Below are positions 15,039 through 21,209 of a DNA stretch of 27,170 nucleotides, in pieces. The notes under the pieces were generated by a model. That model worked only from the letters and a program-made list of their open reading frames with translations. It ran no database searches and was not told the origin of the DNA. How positions within the stretch are numbered: the stretch's first letter is position 1; the number at the start of each line of letters is the position of its first letter. The position numbers were made by a program, and so were the translations under genes. Source of the stretch: DATMXT01 sp035560415. GTDB taxonomy: Bacteria > Bacillota > Clostridia > Oscillospirales > Feifaniaceae. The stretch covers positions 1-27,170 of the forward strand of contig DATMZG010000082.1 of NCBI GenBank assembly GCA_035560415.1, given 5' to 3'.

Positions 15039-15872
15039 TCACTTTCCGCCTCTGCGCTTGACGATGAACTTGTCGCTCTTGTTCTTCTTGGAGCGGGTCT
15101 TATACCCGAGCGTCGGCTTGCCCCACGGGCTCATGGGACTGGGCTGGCCGATGGGCGAACGGCCTTCGCCGCCGCCGTGCGGGTGGTCGACCGGGTTCAT
15201 GACAGAGCCGCGGACCGTGGGACGGATGCCCATGTGGCGCTTGCGTCCGGCCTTGCCCAGCGACATGTTCTCATGGTCGATGTTGCCGACCTGGCCGATG
15301 ACGGCCTTGCACTCCATGGGGATGAGACGGACTTCGCCGGAGGGCAGACGCACCTGCGCGTACTTGCCCTCCTTGGCCATGAGCTGAGCGGCGTTGCCGG
15401 CAGAGCGCACGAGCTGGGCGCCCTTGCCGGGGTACATCTCGACGTTGCTGATGACGGTGCCGACCGGAATGGCCGAAATGGGCAGGCAGTTGCCGGGTTT
15501 GATGTCGGCCTTCTCGCTCGAGAGGACCGTGTCGCCGACGGCCAGCCCATAGGGGGCGATGATATACCGCTTCTCGCCGTCCTCATACTTGACGAGCGCG
15601 ATGTAGGCGGTGCGGTTGGGGTCGTACTCCAGCGTCTCCACGACGGCCGGCATGTCGACCTTATCCCGCTTGAAGTCGATGATGCGGTACTTCTGGCGGT
15701 TGCCGCCGCCCTGATGGCGGACCGTGATGCGGCCGTAGCTGTTGCGTCCGGCGTTCTTGACGTTTTTGTCAAGCAGGCTCTTCTCCGGCTCGACCTTGGA
15801 CAGTCCTTCAAAGGTAGAGACCGTCATGGTTCTGCGGCCGGGCGAGGTGGGATTGTATTTCTTCATTGCCAT
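15039..15872 (-). CDS. rplB: 50S ribosomal protein L2
   Basis: A 277-residue primary 23S rRNA-binding protein needed for subunit association. The C-terminal signature VDHPHGGGEGRSPIGQP holds the conserved histidine associated with the peptidyl-transferase region. The start MAMKKYNPTSPGRRTM is typical, with AAAGGAGGAAG upstream. It lies between rplW and rpsS. Identification is secure. Confidence 0.99.
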   Translation of the reverse strand: MAMKKYNPTSPGRRTMTVSTFEGLSKVEPEKSLLDKNVKNAGRNSYGRITVRHQGGGNRQKYRIIDFKRDKVDMPAVVETLEYDPNRTAYIALVKYEDGEKRYIIAPYGLAVGDTVLSSEKADIKPGNCLPISAIPVGTVISNVEMYPGKGAQLVRSAGNAAQLMAKEGKYAQVRLPSGEVRLIPMECKAVIGQVGNIDHENMSLGKAGRKRHMGIRPTVRGSVMNPVDHPHGGGEGRSPIGQPSPMSPWGKPTLGYKTRSKKNKSDKFIVKRRGGK

Positions 15873-15891
15873 GTTGCTTCCTCCTTTACCC

Positions 15892-16185
15892 TTACATCAT
15901 ACCTTCAAAGAACTCGATCGGCTTGCTGTTTGCGGACAGCTTGACGACGGCCTTCTTACGCACGGTGGTGAATCCCGGATGCACGCCGACCCGGCGGGGC
16001 TTCGCGGGGATCTTGATGGTGTTGACCTTGTCGACCTTCACTTTGAAAATCTCCTCGACGGCCTTGCGGATTTCGTGCTTGTTGGCGTCTACCGCCACTT
16101 CAAAAGTGTAAATCTTGTTCGCGACGCCCGCCATGGAACGCTCGGTGATGATGGGCCGGCGAATGATGTCGTAACTCGATTTCAT
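15892..16185 (-). CDS. rplW: 50S ribosomal protein L23
   Basis: A 97-residue protein at the tunnel exit, docking site of trigger factor. Markers are DIIRRPIITERSM and KHEIRKAVEEIFKVKVDKVNT. Its ATG overlaps the rplD stop by 1 nt (TAATG), so the two are coupled. It lies between rplD and rplB. Identification is secure. Confidence 0.98.
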   Translation of the reverse strand: MKSSYDIIRRPIITERSMAGVANKIYTFEVAVDANKHEIRKAVEEIFKVKVDKVNTIKIPAKPRRVGVHPGFTTVRKKAVVKLSANSKPIEFFEGMM

Positions 16186-16808
16186 TATGCGTACACCTCC
16201 TCGATCTTGGAGACGGCGTCCTTCAATACGACGAAATTGTCATATCTCAGAATGTCGTACACGTTGAGGTTGTTGACGACGGTGGTTTTGACGCCGGGGA
16301 TGTTGCGGGCCGACAGCATGAGCTCGGGGTTGACCTCGGGCGAGACGATGAGGGTCTTGCCGGCGGCGCCGATGGCCGTAAGGAAAGCGACGACCGACTT
16401 CGTCTTGATGGCCTCAAGCTCAACTTTGTCGACGACTTTCATCTCGCCGGCGGCGACTTTGGACGAGAAGGCCGACTTCATGGCAATGGCCTTCATTTTC
16501 TTGTTCATGCTCACTCTGTAGGAGCGGGGCTTGGGGGCGAACACGACGCCGCCGTGGGTGAAGTGGGGGGCGCGGATGGAGCCCTGCCGGGCACGGCCGG
16601 TGCCCTTCTGGCGCCACGGCTTTGCGCCGCCGCCGCGAACCTCGGCTCTCGTCAGTGTGCTCTGGTTGCCCTGCCGCCGGTTAGCGAGGTAGGCGACAAC
16701 CGCCTGGTGCAGCACGGGCTGATTGATGGGCGCCGCGAACACGCTGTCCGCAAGCGTCATCTCGCCGACAACGCCGCCCTTCATGTCGAGTACGGATATG
16801 TTAGGCAT
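16185..16808 (-). CDS. rplD: 50S ribosomal protein L4
   Basis: A 207-residue protein whose extended loop lines the exit tunnel; the loop contains GGGAKPWRQKGTGRARQGS. In E. coli L4 represses its own S10 operon, partly by causing transcription to stop in the leader. The leader here contains a terminator, so the same logic is conceivable but untested. It lies between rplC and rplW. Identification is secure. Confidence 0.98.
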   Translation of the reverse strand: MPNISVLDMKGGVVGEMTLADSVFAAPINQPVLHQAVVAYLANRRQGNQSTLTRAEVRGGGAKPWRQKGTGRARQGSIRAPHFTHGGVVFAPKPRSYRVSMNKKMKAIAMKSAFSSKVAAGEMKVVDKVELEAIKTKSVVAFLTAIGAAGKTLIVSPEVNPELMLSARNIPGVKTTVVNNLNVYDILRYDNFVVLKDAVSKIEEVYA

Positions 16809-16832
16809 TTGTGTATCCTCCTTCTCCTCAAA

Positions 16833-17465
16833 CTAAGCCTTGACGCAGGACTTGATGACCACAAGGCCGCCCTTGGGACCCGGAATGGCGCCCTTGACAA
16901 CCAGCAGGTGGTTCTCGGTGTCGACTTTGACAACGTCGAGGTTCTGCACCGTGACCTGCTCGTTTCCGAGCTGTCCGGCCATTTTCTTTCCGGGCATGAT
17001 GCGGGACGGGTCGGTGTTGGCGCCCATGGAGCCGGCGTGGCGGTGCACAGGGCCGCCGCCGTGGGTCTCGCGGCCGCGGCTTCCGCCCCAGCGCTTGATG
17101 GTGCCGGCGTATCCCTTGCCTTTGGAGATGCCGGTGACGTCTATCTTGTCGCCTTCCTCGAAGACCGCAACGTCAATGATGTCGCCGACGTTCTTCTCGG
17201 CGGCGTCGTCGAGCATAAACTCGCGCAGATACTTTTTGAGCGCGACGCCCGCCTTGGTCAGGTGGCCCTGCTCGGGCTTATTGATCTTGGCGGTCTTGAT
17301 GTCCTCGTATCCGAGCTGCACGGCGCTGTATCCGTCTTTTTCAACCGTCTTTTTCTGGGCGACGACGCAAGGGCCTGCCTGAATGACGGTGACGGGGATG
17401 ATTTTGCCCTTCTCATCGAAGATCTGCGTCATGCCGACCTTCTTGCCGATGATACCTTTTTTCAC
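16833..17465 (-). CDS. rplC: 50S ribosomal protein L3
   Basis: A 210-residue early-assembly protein near the peptidyl-transferase centre. It begins MKKGIIGKKVGMTQIFDEKG, and the loop region GGSRGRETHGGGPVHRHAGS is diagnostic. The start codon is GTG, with AAGGAGGAA upstream. It follows rpsJ after a 65-nt spacer that contains two hairpins. Identification is secure. Confidence 0.98.
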   Translation of the reverse strand: MKKGIIGKKVGMTQIFDEKGKIIPVTVIQAGPCVVAQKKTVEKDGYSAVQLGYEDIKTAKINKPEQGHLTKAGVALKKYLREFMLDDAAEKNVGDIIDVAVFEEGDKIDVTGISKGKGYAGTIKRWGGSRGRETHGGGPVHRHAGSMGANTDPSRIMPGKKMAGQLGNEQVTVQNLDVVKVDTENHLLVVKGAIPGPKGGLVVIKSCVKA

Positions 17466-17488
17466 GTGTGATTCCTCCTTGGTTATTG

Positions 17489-17530
17489 GTTGGGGGTTCC
17501 CAACATGACCTTGCGACTGCGAAAACGCAG
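17489..17530 (-). repeat. Two hairpins in the rpsJ–rplC spacer
   Basis: Directly after the rpsJ stop the RNA can form CTGCG-TTTT-CGCAG (17530–17517), then GTTGGG-AACC-CCCAAC (17504–17489). Both stems are perfect. Neither is followed by a U-tract, so they look like stabilising or processing elements rather than terminators. Confidence 0.6.
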
Positions 17531-17842
17531 TTACAGCTTGACTTCAATCTCGACGCCGGCAGGCAGGTCGAGGTTCATCAGGGCGTCCACGCACTTCTGG
17601 GACGGCTTGATGATGTCGATGAGCCGCTTGTGGGTCCGGGTTTCAAACTGCTCACGGCTGTCCTTGTACTTGTGGGGAGAGCGCAGGATGGTGACGATCT
17701 CGCGGTCGGTCGGAAGCGGAATGGGGCCCGAAACTTCGGAGCCGTTGCGCTTTGCCATCTCTACGATTCTCTCGGCCGACTGGTCGATGAGCGTGTGGTC
17801 GTAGGACTTGAGTCTGATGCGAAGCTTTTCTTTGGCTGCCAT
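17531..17842 (-). CDS. rpsJ: 30S ribosomal protein S10
   Basis: A 103-residue small-subunit protein that also serves in transcription antitermination with NusB. It begins MAAKEKLRIRLKSYDHTLID and contains SGPIPLPTDREIVTILRSPH, both diagnostic. The open frame runs far upstream, but the ATG at 17842 has AGGAGG 8 nt before it and gives the family length. It is the first gene of the cluster and follows a long structured leader. Identification is secure. Confidence 0.98.
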   Translation of the reverse strand: MAAKEKLRIRLKSYDHTLIDQSAERIVEMAKRNGSEVSGPIPLPTDREIVTILRSPHKYKDSREQFETRTHKRLIDIIKPSQKCVDALMNLDLPAGVEIEVKL

Positions 17843-18177
17843 TGACAATTGCCTCCTCTTAATAATTCTTGTGCTTGCAGAGTAAGGCGACAAGAGAAAG
17901 TTTTCAACACCCTGCCGGGCGTTTCTCTTCGTGGCATAAAAAATCCGAAATACTGCGGCAGTAATTCGGACATAAATACCCCAATCCCCACGCTCATCGT
18001 GTGCCGCAACGCACATTGCCGCAGCGGAGAAAGTCGCATCACGAGGGCATATACAAGCATCTATAAGATGTGGATACGCGCCTTGCTGCTCTCTATGTCG
18101 CGCCCGATTAACGGACATACTCGGCGGAAATTCCCCGCTCTCGCGGCAACCTCCCGCTTCATCGCACTTGTCAAGCT
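17843..18177 (-). promoter_or_regulatory. Structured S10 operon leader
   Basis: About 335 nt of untranslated RNA lie between the predicted start site and rpsJ. In transcript order they can form: an outer stem GCGGGA/TTCCGC (18157–18152 with 18129–18124) around CCGC-GAGA-GCGG (18146–18135), a GNRA-type loop; TATGTC/GACATA (18119–18094); CATCT-TAT-AGATG (18070–18058); then an intrinsic terminator (17970–17938); and finally AAGAGAAA/TTTCTCTT (17929–17892) with an inner CGCCC/GGGTG stem. A leader with an internal terminator indicates transcription attenuation. No convincing leader peptide was found. I cannot tell whether this matches a catalogued leader family. Confidence 0.8.
17938..17970 (-). 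terminator. Intrinsic terminator inside the S10 leader (attenuator)
   Basis: The arms TCCGAATTACTG and CAGTATTTCGGA form a 12-bp stem with one T·T mismatch and loop CCG, followed directly by TTTTTT. It lies about 210 nt after the predicted start of transcription and 95 nt before the rpsJ start codon, so it can only act on the S10 transcript. Two upstream copies of TGCGGCA (18024–18017 and 18009–18002, with flanking bases) can pair with TGCCGCAG inside this hairpin and could act as antiterminators. Confidence 0.88.
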
Positions 18178-18182
18178 TTCTT

Positions 18183-18211
18183 ATGATACAGTAAGGCGAT
18201 GAAAAATGCAA
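18183..18211 (-). promoter_or_regulatory. Predicted S10 operon promoter
   Basis: On the minus strand TTGCAT (18211–18206) and TATCAT (18188–18183) are separated by 17 nt. The −10 matches the vegetative consensus at five of six positions. AT-rich runs (AAAATTTCAAAAAATA) just upstream could act as an UP element for the alpha subunit. Start of transcription is expected near 18176. Confidence 0.75.
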
Positions 18212-18283
18212 GTATTTTTTGAAATTTTGCACGGAAATCTATGAAAAATTCCTGGAAGGTGACGGGCGTTCTCCCGCATCGGT

Positions 18284-18310
18284 TTTCACGGGCAAATTTT
18301 GCCCATGAAA
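18284..18310. repeat. 27-bp palindrome upstream of the S10 promoter
   Basis: TTTCA, one mismatch, GGGCAAA, a central T, TTTGCCC, one mismatch, TGAAA. The inner 15 nt are a perfect palindrome. It lies about 75 bp upstream of the S10 −35 box and has no U-tract, so an operator-type protein site is more likely than a terminator. The binding protein is unknown. Confidence 0.6.
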
Positions 18311-18455
18311 CTGCTGTGCACCTGCCGGCGAGCAATATTCGAGGGATTTTCGCCACGGCGGACGCCGCAATGCTCACGCAAAGCAAGGCGGTCAAGGCGA
18401 AAAACACCGAACAGGGCGCAGGCAGGCGGTGTGGGAGGGCTCCTGGTCGCCTTAA

Positions 18456-19412
18456 TTAAACCTTTCGGTAGAACTCCACGCGCCGGTCGAGCTCGGAGTA
18501 GTCGATGACGCCGGTTTTTATAAAGGCGTCGAGCGTTTCAAAGTCGGGCAGCGCCGCCCGGCCTCCGATTCGGGTGCACTTGACGGCGGCGGCGCCCGAG
18601 GCATAGAAGGCCGCCCGCCGCGTGTCCATGCCGCGGGAGCGCATTGCGAGAAAGGCGCCGTGAAAGACGTCGCCCGCCCCCGTCGTGTCCTGCACCGCCA
18701 CCGAAAAGGCCGGCAGCTGGAAATAGCCCTCGCCGTCCATGCCTGCAAGACCCCTGTCCCCCAGCGTCGTGATGACGACTTCCGGCCCCATTCCCTTCAG
18801 GTCGGAAAGGCCCTCCCGGAGGGGCGTATCGCCGTATTTTTGGCGGTAATAGTCCTCCGACGTGATCCAGATATCGCTCATTCCGATGAGCTCATCATAA
18901 AAGGGGTCGTATGTAAATGCGTCGACCGAGAGTTTTGCCCCGTGCTCCCGGCAAAGATGCGCCACCCGCATGACGACCGGCTGCCAGGAGAGCCTGCGTT
19001 CATAGAGGTGGACAAAGCCGGCATTTGCCACCATGTCGTCGTCGAGCTCCTCAAGGCTGAGTACCGGCGCGTTTTCCATATAGGAGTAAATGGCGCGGTT
19101 TTTGGTGGCGTCGTCGGCAATGCACATGGACCAGGGGGTTTCGCGGCCGGGCTGCGTGCGCACGTGGGAGACCTCGATGCCGTGGCGCAGATAGTCCTGC
19201 CGGCAAAACTCCCCCATTGCGTCGTCCCCGACCGGTGAGATAATTTTGCAGGGCGCGCCGAGCCGGGCCGCCGCAATGACGGCCGTCGCCACCATGCCCC
19301 CGCCCTGTTTCGAATAGTCGGCAAAGTGCACCATCTCGTTGCCGACGGCCGCCCGCGGCGCGCGGGCCAGAATGTCGACAACCGAGGTGCCGATTCCGAG
19401 GATGTATTTCAT
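18456..19412 (-). CDS. PfkB-family carbohydrate kinase
   Basis: A 318-residue ribokinase-like sugar kinase. The N-terminal substrate-binding part has GGGMVATAVIAAARLG (about 37–52). The C-terminal PfkB signature DTTGAGDVFHGAF carries the anion-hole GAGD and the catalytic base D248. I chose the second ATG (19412), which has AAGGA 8 nt upstream; the ATG 9 nt earlier has no proper spacing. It follows the small membrane-protein gene by about 40 nt and is probably in the same transcript. The sugar cannot be named from sequence alone. Confidence 0.92.
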   Translation of the reverse strand: MKYILGIGTSVVDILARAPRAAVGNEMVHFADYSKQGGGMVATAVIAAARLGAPCKIISPVGDDAMGEFCRQDYLRHGIEVSHVRTQPGRETPWSMCIADDATKNRAIYSYMENAPVLSLEELDDDMVANAGFVHLYERRLSWQPVVMRVAHLCREHGAKLSVDAFTYDPFYDELIGMSDIWITSEDYYRQKYGDTPLREGLSDLKGMGPEVVITTLGDRGLAGMDGEGYFQLPAFSVAVQDTTGAGDVFHGAFLAMRSRGMDTRRAAFYASGAAAVKCTRIGGRAALPDFETLDAFIKTGVIDYSELDRRVEFYRKV

Positions 19413-19451
19413 GGTTTCCATCCTTTGCGCCGGGCGGCGACACTCTGCGCG

Positions 19452-19721
19452 TCAGGCGCCTTTTTTGGACAGCGTCGCCCTGCCGTTTTGGTCAAGCTCG
19501 TAGTACCGTTCGCCAAAGAAGAAGTAGCCTAAAAACGTGCCGGTCAAAATGGCGGTGACAACCGCAATGACCCCCCTGCACCGCCGGCTGACGCGCGGGT
19601 TGAAGGCGGCAAACAGCATGCCGAGAAAGAACATCGTCAGTTTAAAAAGCCCCATATCGAAGGCGGAAAAGCCCCGAACCCTGTCGGTGGAAAATTCAAT
19701 CATCTTATTGACAAAAGACAT
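19452..19721 (-). CDS. Small membrane protein with two predicted helices
   Basis: An 89-residue protein starting MSFVNKMIEFSTDRVRGFS. Two hydrophobic segments are visible (about LFKLTMFFLGMLFAAF and VIAVVTAILTGTFLGYFF), joined by a short basic loop. I chose the ATG at 19721 because GGAGG sits 6 nt upstream, although the frame opens earlier. It resembles small uncharacterised clostridial membrane proteins with the motif FDMGLFK before the first helix; some of these carry the doubtful label phosphate permease. The function is unknown. It has its own promoter and probably forms a unit with the kinase gene. Confidence 0.8.
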   Translation of the reverse strand: MSFVNKMIEFSTDRVRGFSAFDMGLFKLTMFFLGMLFAAFNPRVSRRCRGVIAVVTAILTGTFLGYFFFGERYYELDQNGRATLSKKGA

Positions 19722-19788
19722 GACAGCCCTCCGTGACATCGTTATCCGGTCTTTGCCGATCATTTGCAACTATTTGATCATTTAAAGT

Positions 19789-19817
19789 ATTATACCACGC
19801 TATGAGACCGTCATCAA
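19789..19817 (-). promoter_or_regulatory. Extended −10 promoter for the small membrane protein gene
   Basis: On the minus strand TTGATG (19817–19812), a 17-nt spacer ending in TGG, and TATAAT (19794–19789) form a very good vegetative promoter with an extended −10 (TGGTATAAT). The −35 lies inside the last codons of the patatin gene. Expected start of transcription is near 19782, about 60 nt before the gene. Confidence 0.85.
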
Positions 19818-20990
19818 CAAAACCGCAAGCAGGAGAATTTCGGGCGGCTCGGTGTACATCCAGGGCTCCACCTCGCCCCGCTCCAGCACCCGGTTGACTT
19901 TAGCGACCCGGGCAATGCGCTCGTCGCCGCTGTGCCGGACCCGGTCGACGAGGTCATCCATGACGGCGTCGACGTCGTAGGCCGGATAGGGGTCGTAGTC
20001 GAACATGGCCATATAGGTCTCGACGGCCGACTGGAAGAAGTAGCAGGGGGATTTGCCGGCGGCGGCGCCCTGTTTAAGCATGCGGTCGGCAAAGGGGGTG
20101 GCGCTGCCAAGGAGCCTCGTCTTGCTGTCGAGCTCAACCCGCAGAAGGTCGCTCAGGGTGCGGGCAATCTCCTGCTCGCGGCGCTCCCATGACGGCGAGG
20201 GCGCAAAAGTGAAGGCCGAGCCAAAGTAGCCGCCAAGGCTTCGCATGACGTCGTTGTACCCGAGCAGCAAATTGTTTGCGATGATGGGGGTGTCGAAGCT
20301 CAGGTAAGAGCCGAGCGGCCGGGAGGGCTCAACAAAAGTGACCAGGGGATTTCCGAAAAAGGCGTGCTGGGCGGCGCAGGCCCGCAGCTCAATGGCCACA
20401 ACCTCCTCGGCCCCCATTTTAAAGGCCAGGTCGACCGGAAGGTGGTTGACGTAGCCGCCGTCGATGTAATACGCGCCGTCCACCTCGCACAGCGGAAAGG
20501 CCGGAAAACAGGAGGCCGAGGCCAGCACCCATTTGGGCAGGTAGCCGGGGGCGACGTCGCTCTTTCTCACCGAGACCGGCGTGAGGGACGGAAACCGCGC
20601 CGTCATGAGCCCGAAGTCGATGGGCGAGCGGAAAAACTTATCTTCATTTATATAGTGGTCGAACATCTCTTTGAGCGGCGTGATGTCGACGCCCTTGTTG
20701 AGGATGGCCCGCTTGAAAAAGGGCAGGATGGAGTCCCTGTTTTCAATATAATAGCTCATATCGAAGTTGAGGCTCAGCCCGTGCACCATGACCTTGTCGG
20801 CCGTCACCTGTTCCCAAAGCCTATGGGCCGTCTCGATGTCGTCCTGCACGATGAGGACTCCGTTGATGGCGCCGATGGAGGTGCCGGTCACAATGTCGAA
20901 GGTGTACCCAAGCTCCCGAAGCGCTTTCCACGCCCCGATTTCATAGGAGCCCCTCGGGCCGCCGCCGGCCAGGGCGAGCGCGCGTTTCAT
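19800..20990 (-). CDS. Patatin-like phospholipase
   Basis: A 396-residue predicted lipid acyl hydrolase with a Ser–Asp dyad. The oxyanion-hole loop GGGPRG lies at residues 9–14, the nucleophile S38 in GTSIG, and the catalytic D177 in the DGG motif (YYIDGGYVNHLP). The C-terminal 200 residues are not recognisable and end in a hydrophobic stretch (ILLLAVLLMTVS) that might touch the membrane. The ATG at 20990 has GGGAGGTGA upstream and removes 12 unlikely residues. It has its own promoter and belongs to the cytosolic bacterial patatin group. The substrate is unknown. Confidence 0.92.
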   Translation of the reverse strand: MKRALALAGGGPRGSYEIGAWKALRELGYTFDIVTGTSIGAINGVLIVQDDIETAHRLWEQVTADKVMVHGLSLNFDMSYYIENRDSILPFFKRAILNKGVDITPLKEMFDHYINEDKFFRSPIDFGLMTARFPSLTPVSVRKSDVAPGYLPKWVLASASCFPAFPLCEVDGAYYIDGGYVNHLPVDLAFKMGAEEVVAIELRACAAQHAFFGNPLVTFVEPSRPLGSYLSFDTPIIANNLLLGYNDVMRSLGGYFGSAFTFAPSPSWERREQEIARTLSDLLRVELDSKTRLLGSATPFADRMLKQGAAAGKSPCYFFQSAVETYMAMFDYDPYPAYDVDAVMDDLVDRVRHSGDERIARVAKVNRVLERGEVEPWMYTEPPEILLLAVLLMTVS

Positions 20991-21012
20991 TCGATCACCT
21001 CCCGTCACGGAT

Positions 21013-21042
21013 ATTGTACGCAGCAAAGCCGCTTTTCGTCAA
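21013..21042 (-). promoter_or_regulatory. Predicted promoter of the patatin gene
   Basis: On the minus strand TTGACG (21042–21037) and TACAAT (21018–21013) are separated by 18 nt; each matches consensus at five of six positions. The −35 sits in the centre of a perfect 7-bp inverted repeat, GCCGCTT/AAGCGGC (21047–21028), which could be an operator. The predicted start of transcription is only about 16 nt before the ATG. Confidence 0.75.
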
Positions 21043-21055
21043 GCGGCCAAGCTGC

Positions 21056-21086
21056 AAAAAATGGGCAGGGCTTTTACACCCTGCCC
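21056..21086 (-). terminator. Intrinsic terminator between kbl and the patatin gene
   Basis: GGGCAGGG and CCCTGCCC form a perfect 8-bp stem with an 8-nt loop, followed by A and six T residues on the minus strand. It is the only stem in the hairpin array with a U-tract and marks the probable end of the lysR–MFS–kbl transcript. The distance from the kbl stop is about 250 nt. Confidence 0.88.
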
Positions 21087-21180
21087 TAAGAATGGCGAAA
21101 AACCTGCAGGTTTTCCGCCAAGCAATCGGTGCCCTTCCCGCGCGAAGTGAATTCGCGCTTCGCGGGGGGCATTTAATTGA

Positions 21181-21209
21181 CTTATTTTTTAAATAATTTA
21201 AAAAATAAG
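21181..21209. repeat. 29-bp perfect AT-only-core palindrome
   Basis: CTTATTTTTTAAAT and ATTTAAAAAATAAG are perfect complements around one central A. Apart from the outermost C and G it is all A and T, in an otherwise GC-rich genome. It could be a protein-binding or easily melted site, or part of a mobile repeat. It sits in the middle of the hairpin array. Confidence 0.8.

Larger units (their letters stand above)
18178..18455. other. Non-coding stretch between the PfkB gene and the S10 promoter
   Basis: No supported gene in 278 nt. It holds the S10 promoter at the low-coordinate end (18183–18211), with AT-rich sequence beyond its −35 box (18212–18250), and a near-perfect 27-bp palindrome at 18284–18310. 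A clear terminator with a U-tract for the upstream PfkB gene was not found; only weak G–C stems without U-tracts are visible near 18420–18455. Short open frames here do not resemble proteins. Confidence 0.7.

Noticed and set aside
16554..17471. Long plus-strand open frame across rplD and rplC
   Set aside because: Antisense to two certain ribosomal genes, with low-complexity composition and no start signals.
17843..18232. N-terminal extension of S10
   Set aside because: The frame is open upstream of rpsJ, but the extension would run through the leader terminator. The ATG at 17842 has an ideal ribosome-binding site and gives the family length.
18241..18508. Short plus-strand open frames between the PfkB gene and the S10 promoter
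   Set aside because: No ribosome-binding site, no recognisable protein, and they run over a palindrome and into the certain PfkB gene.
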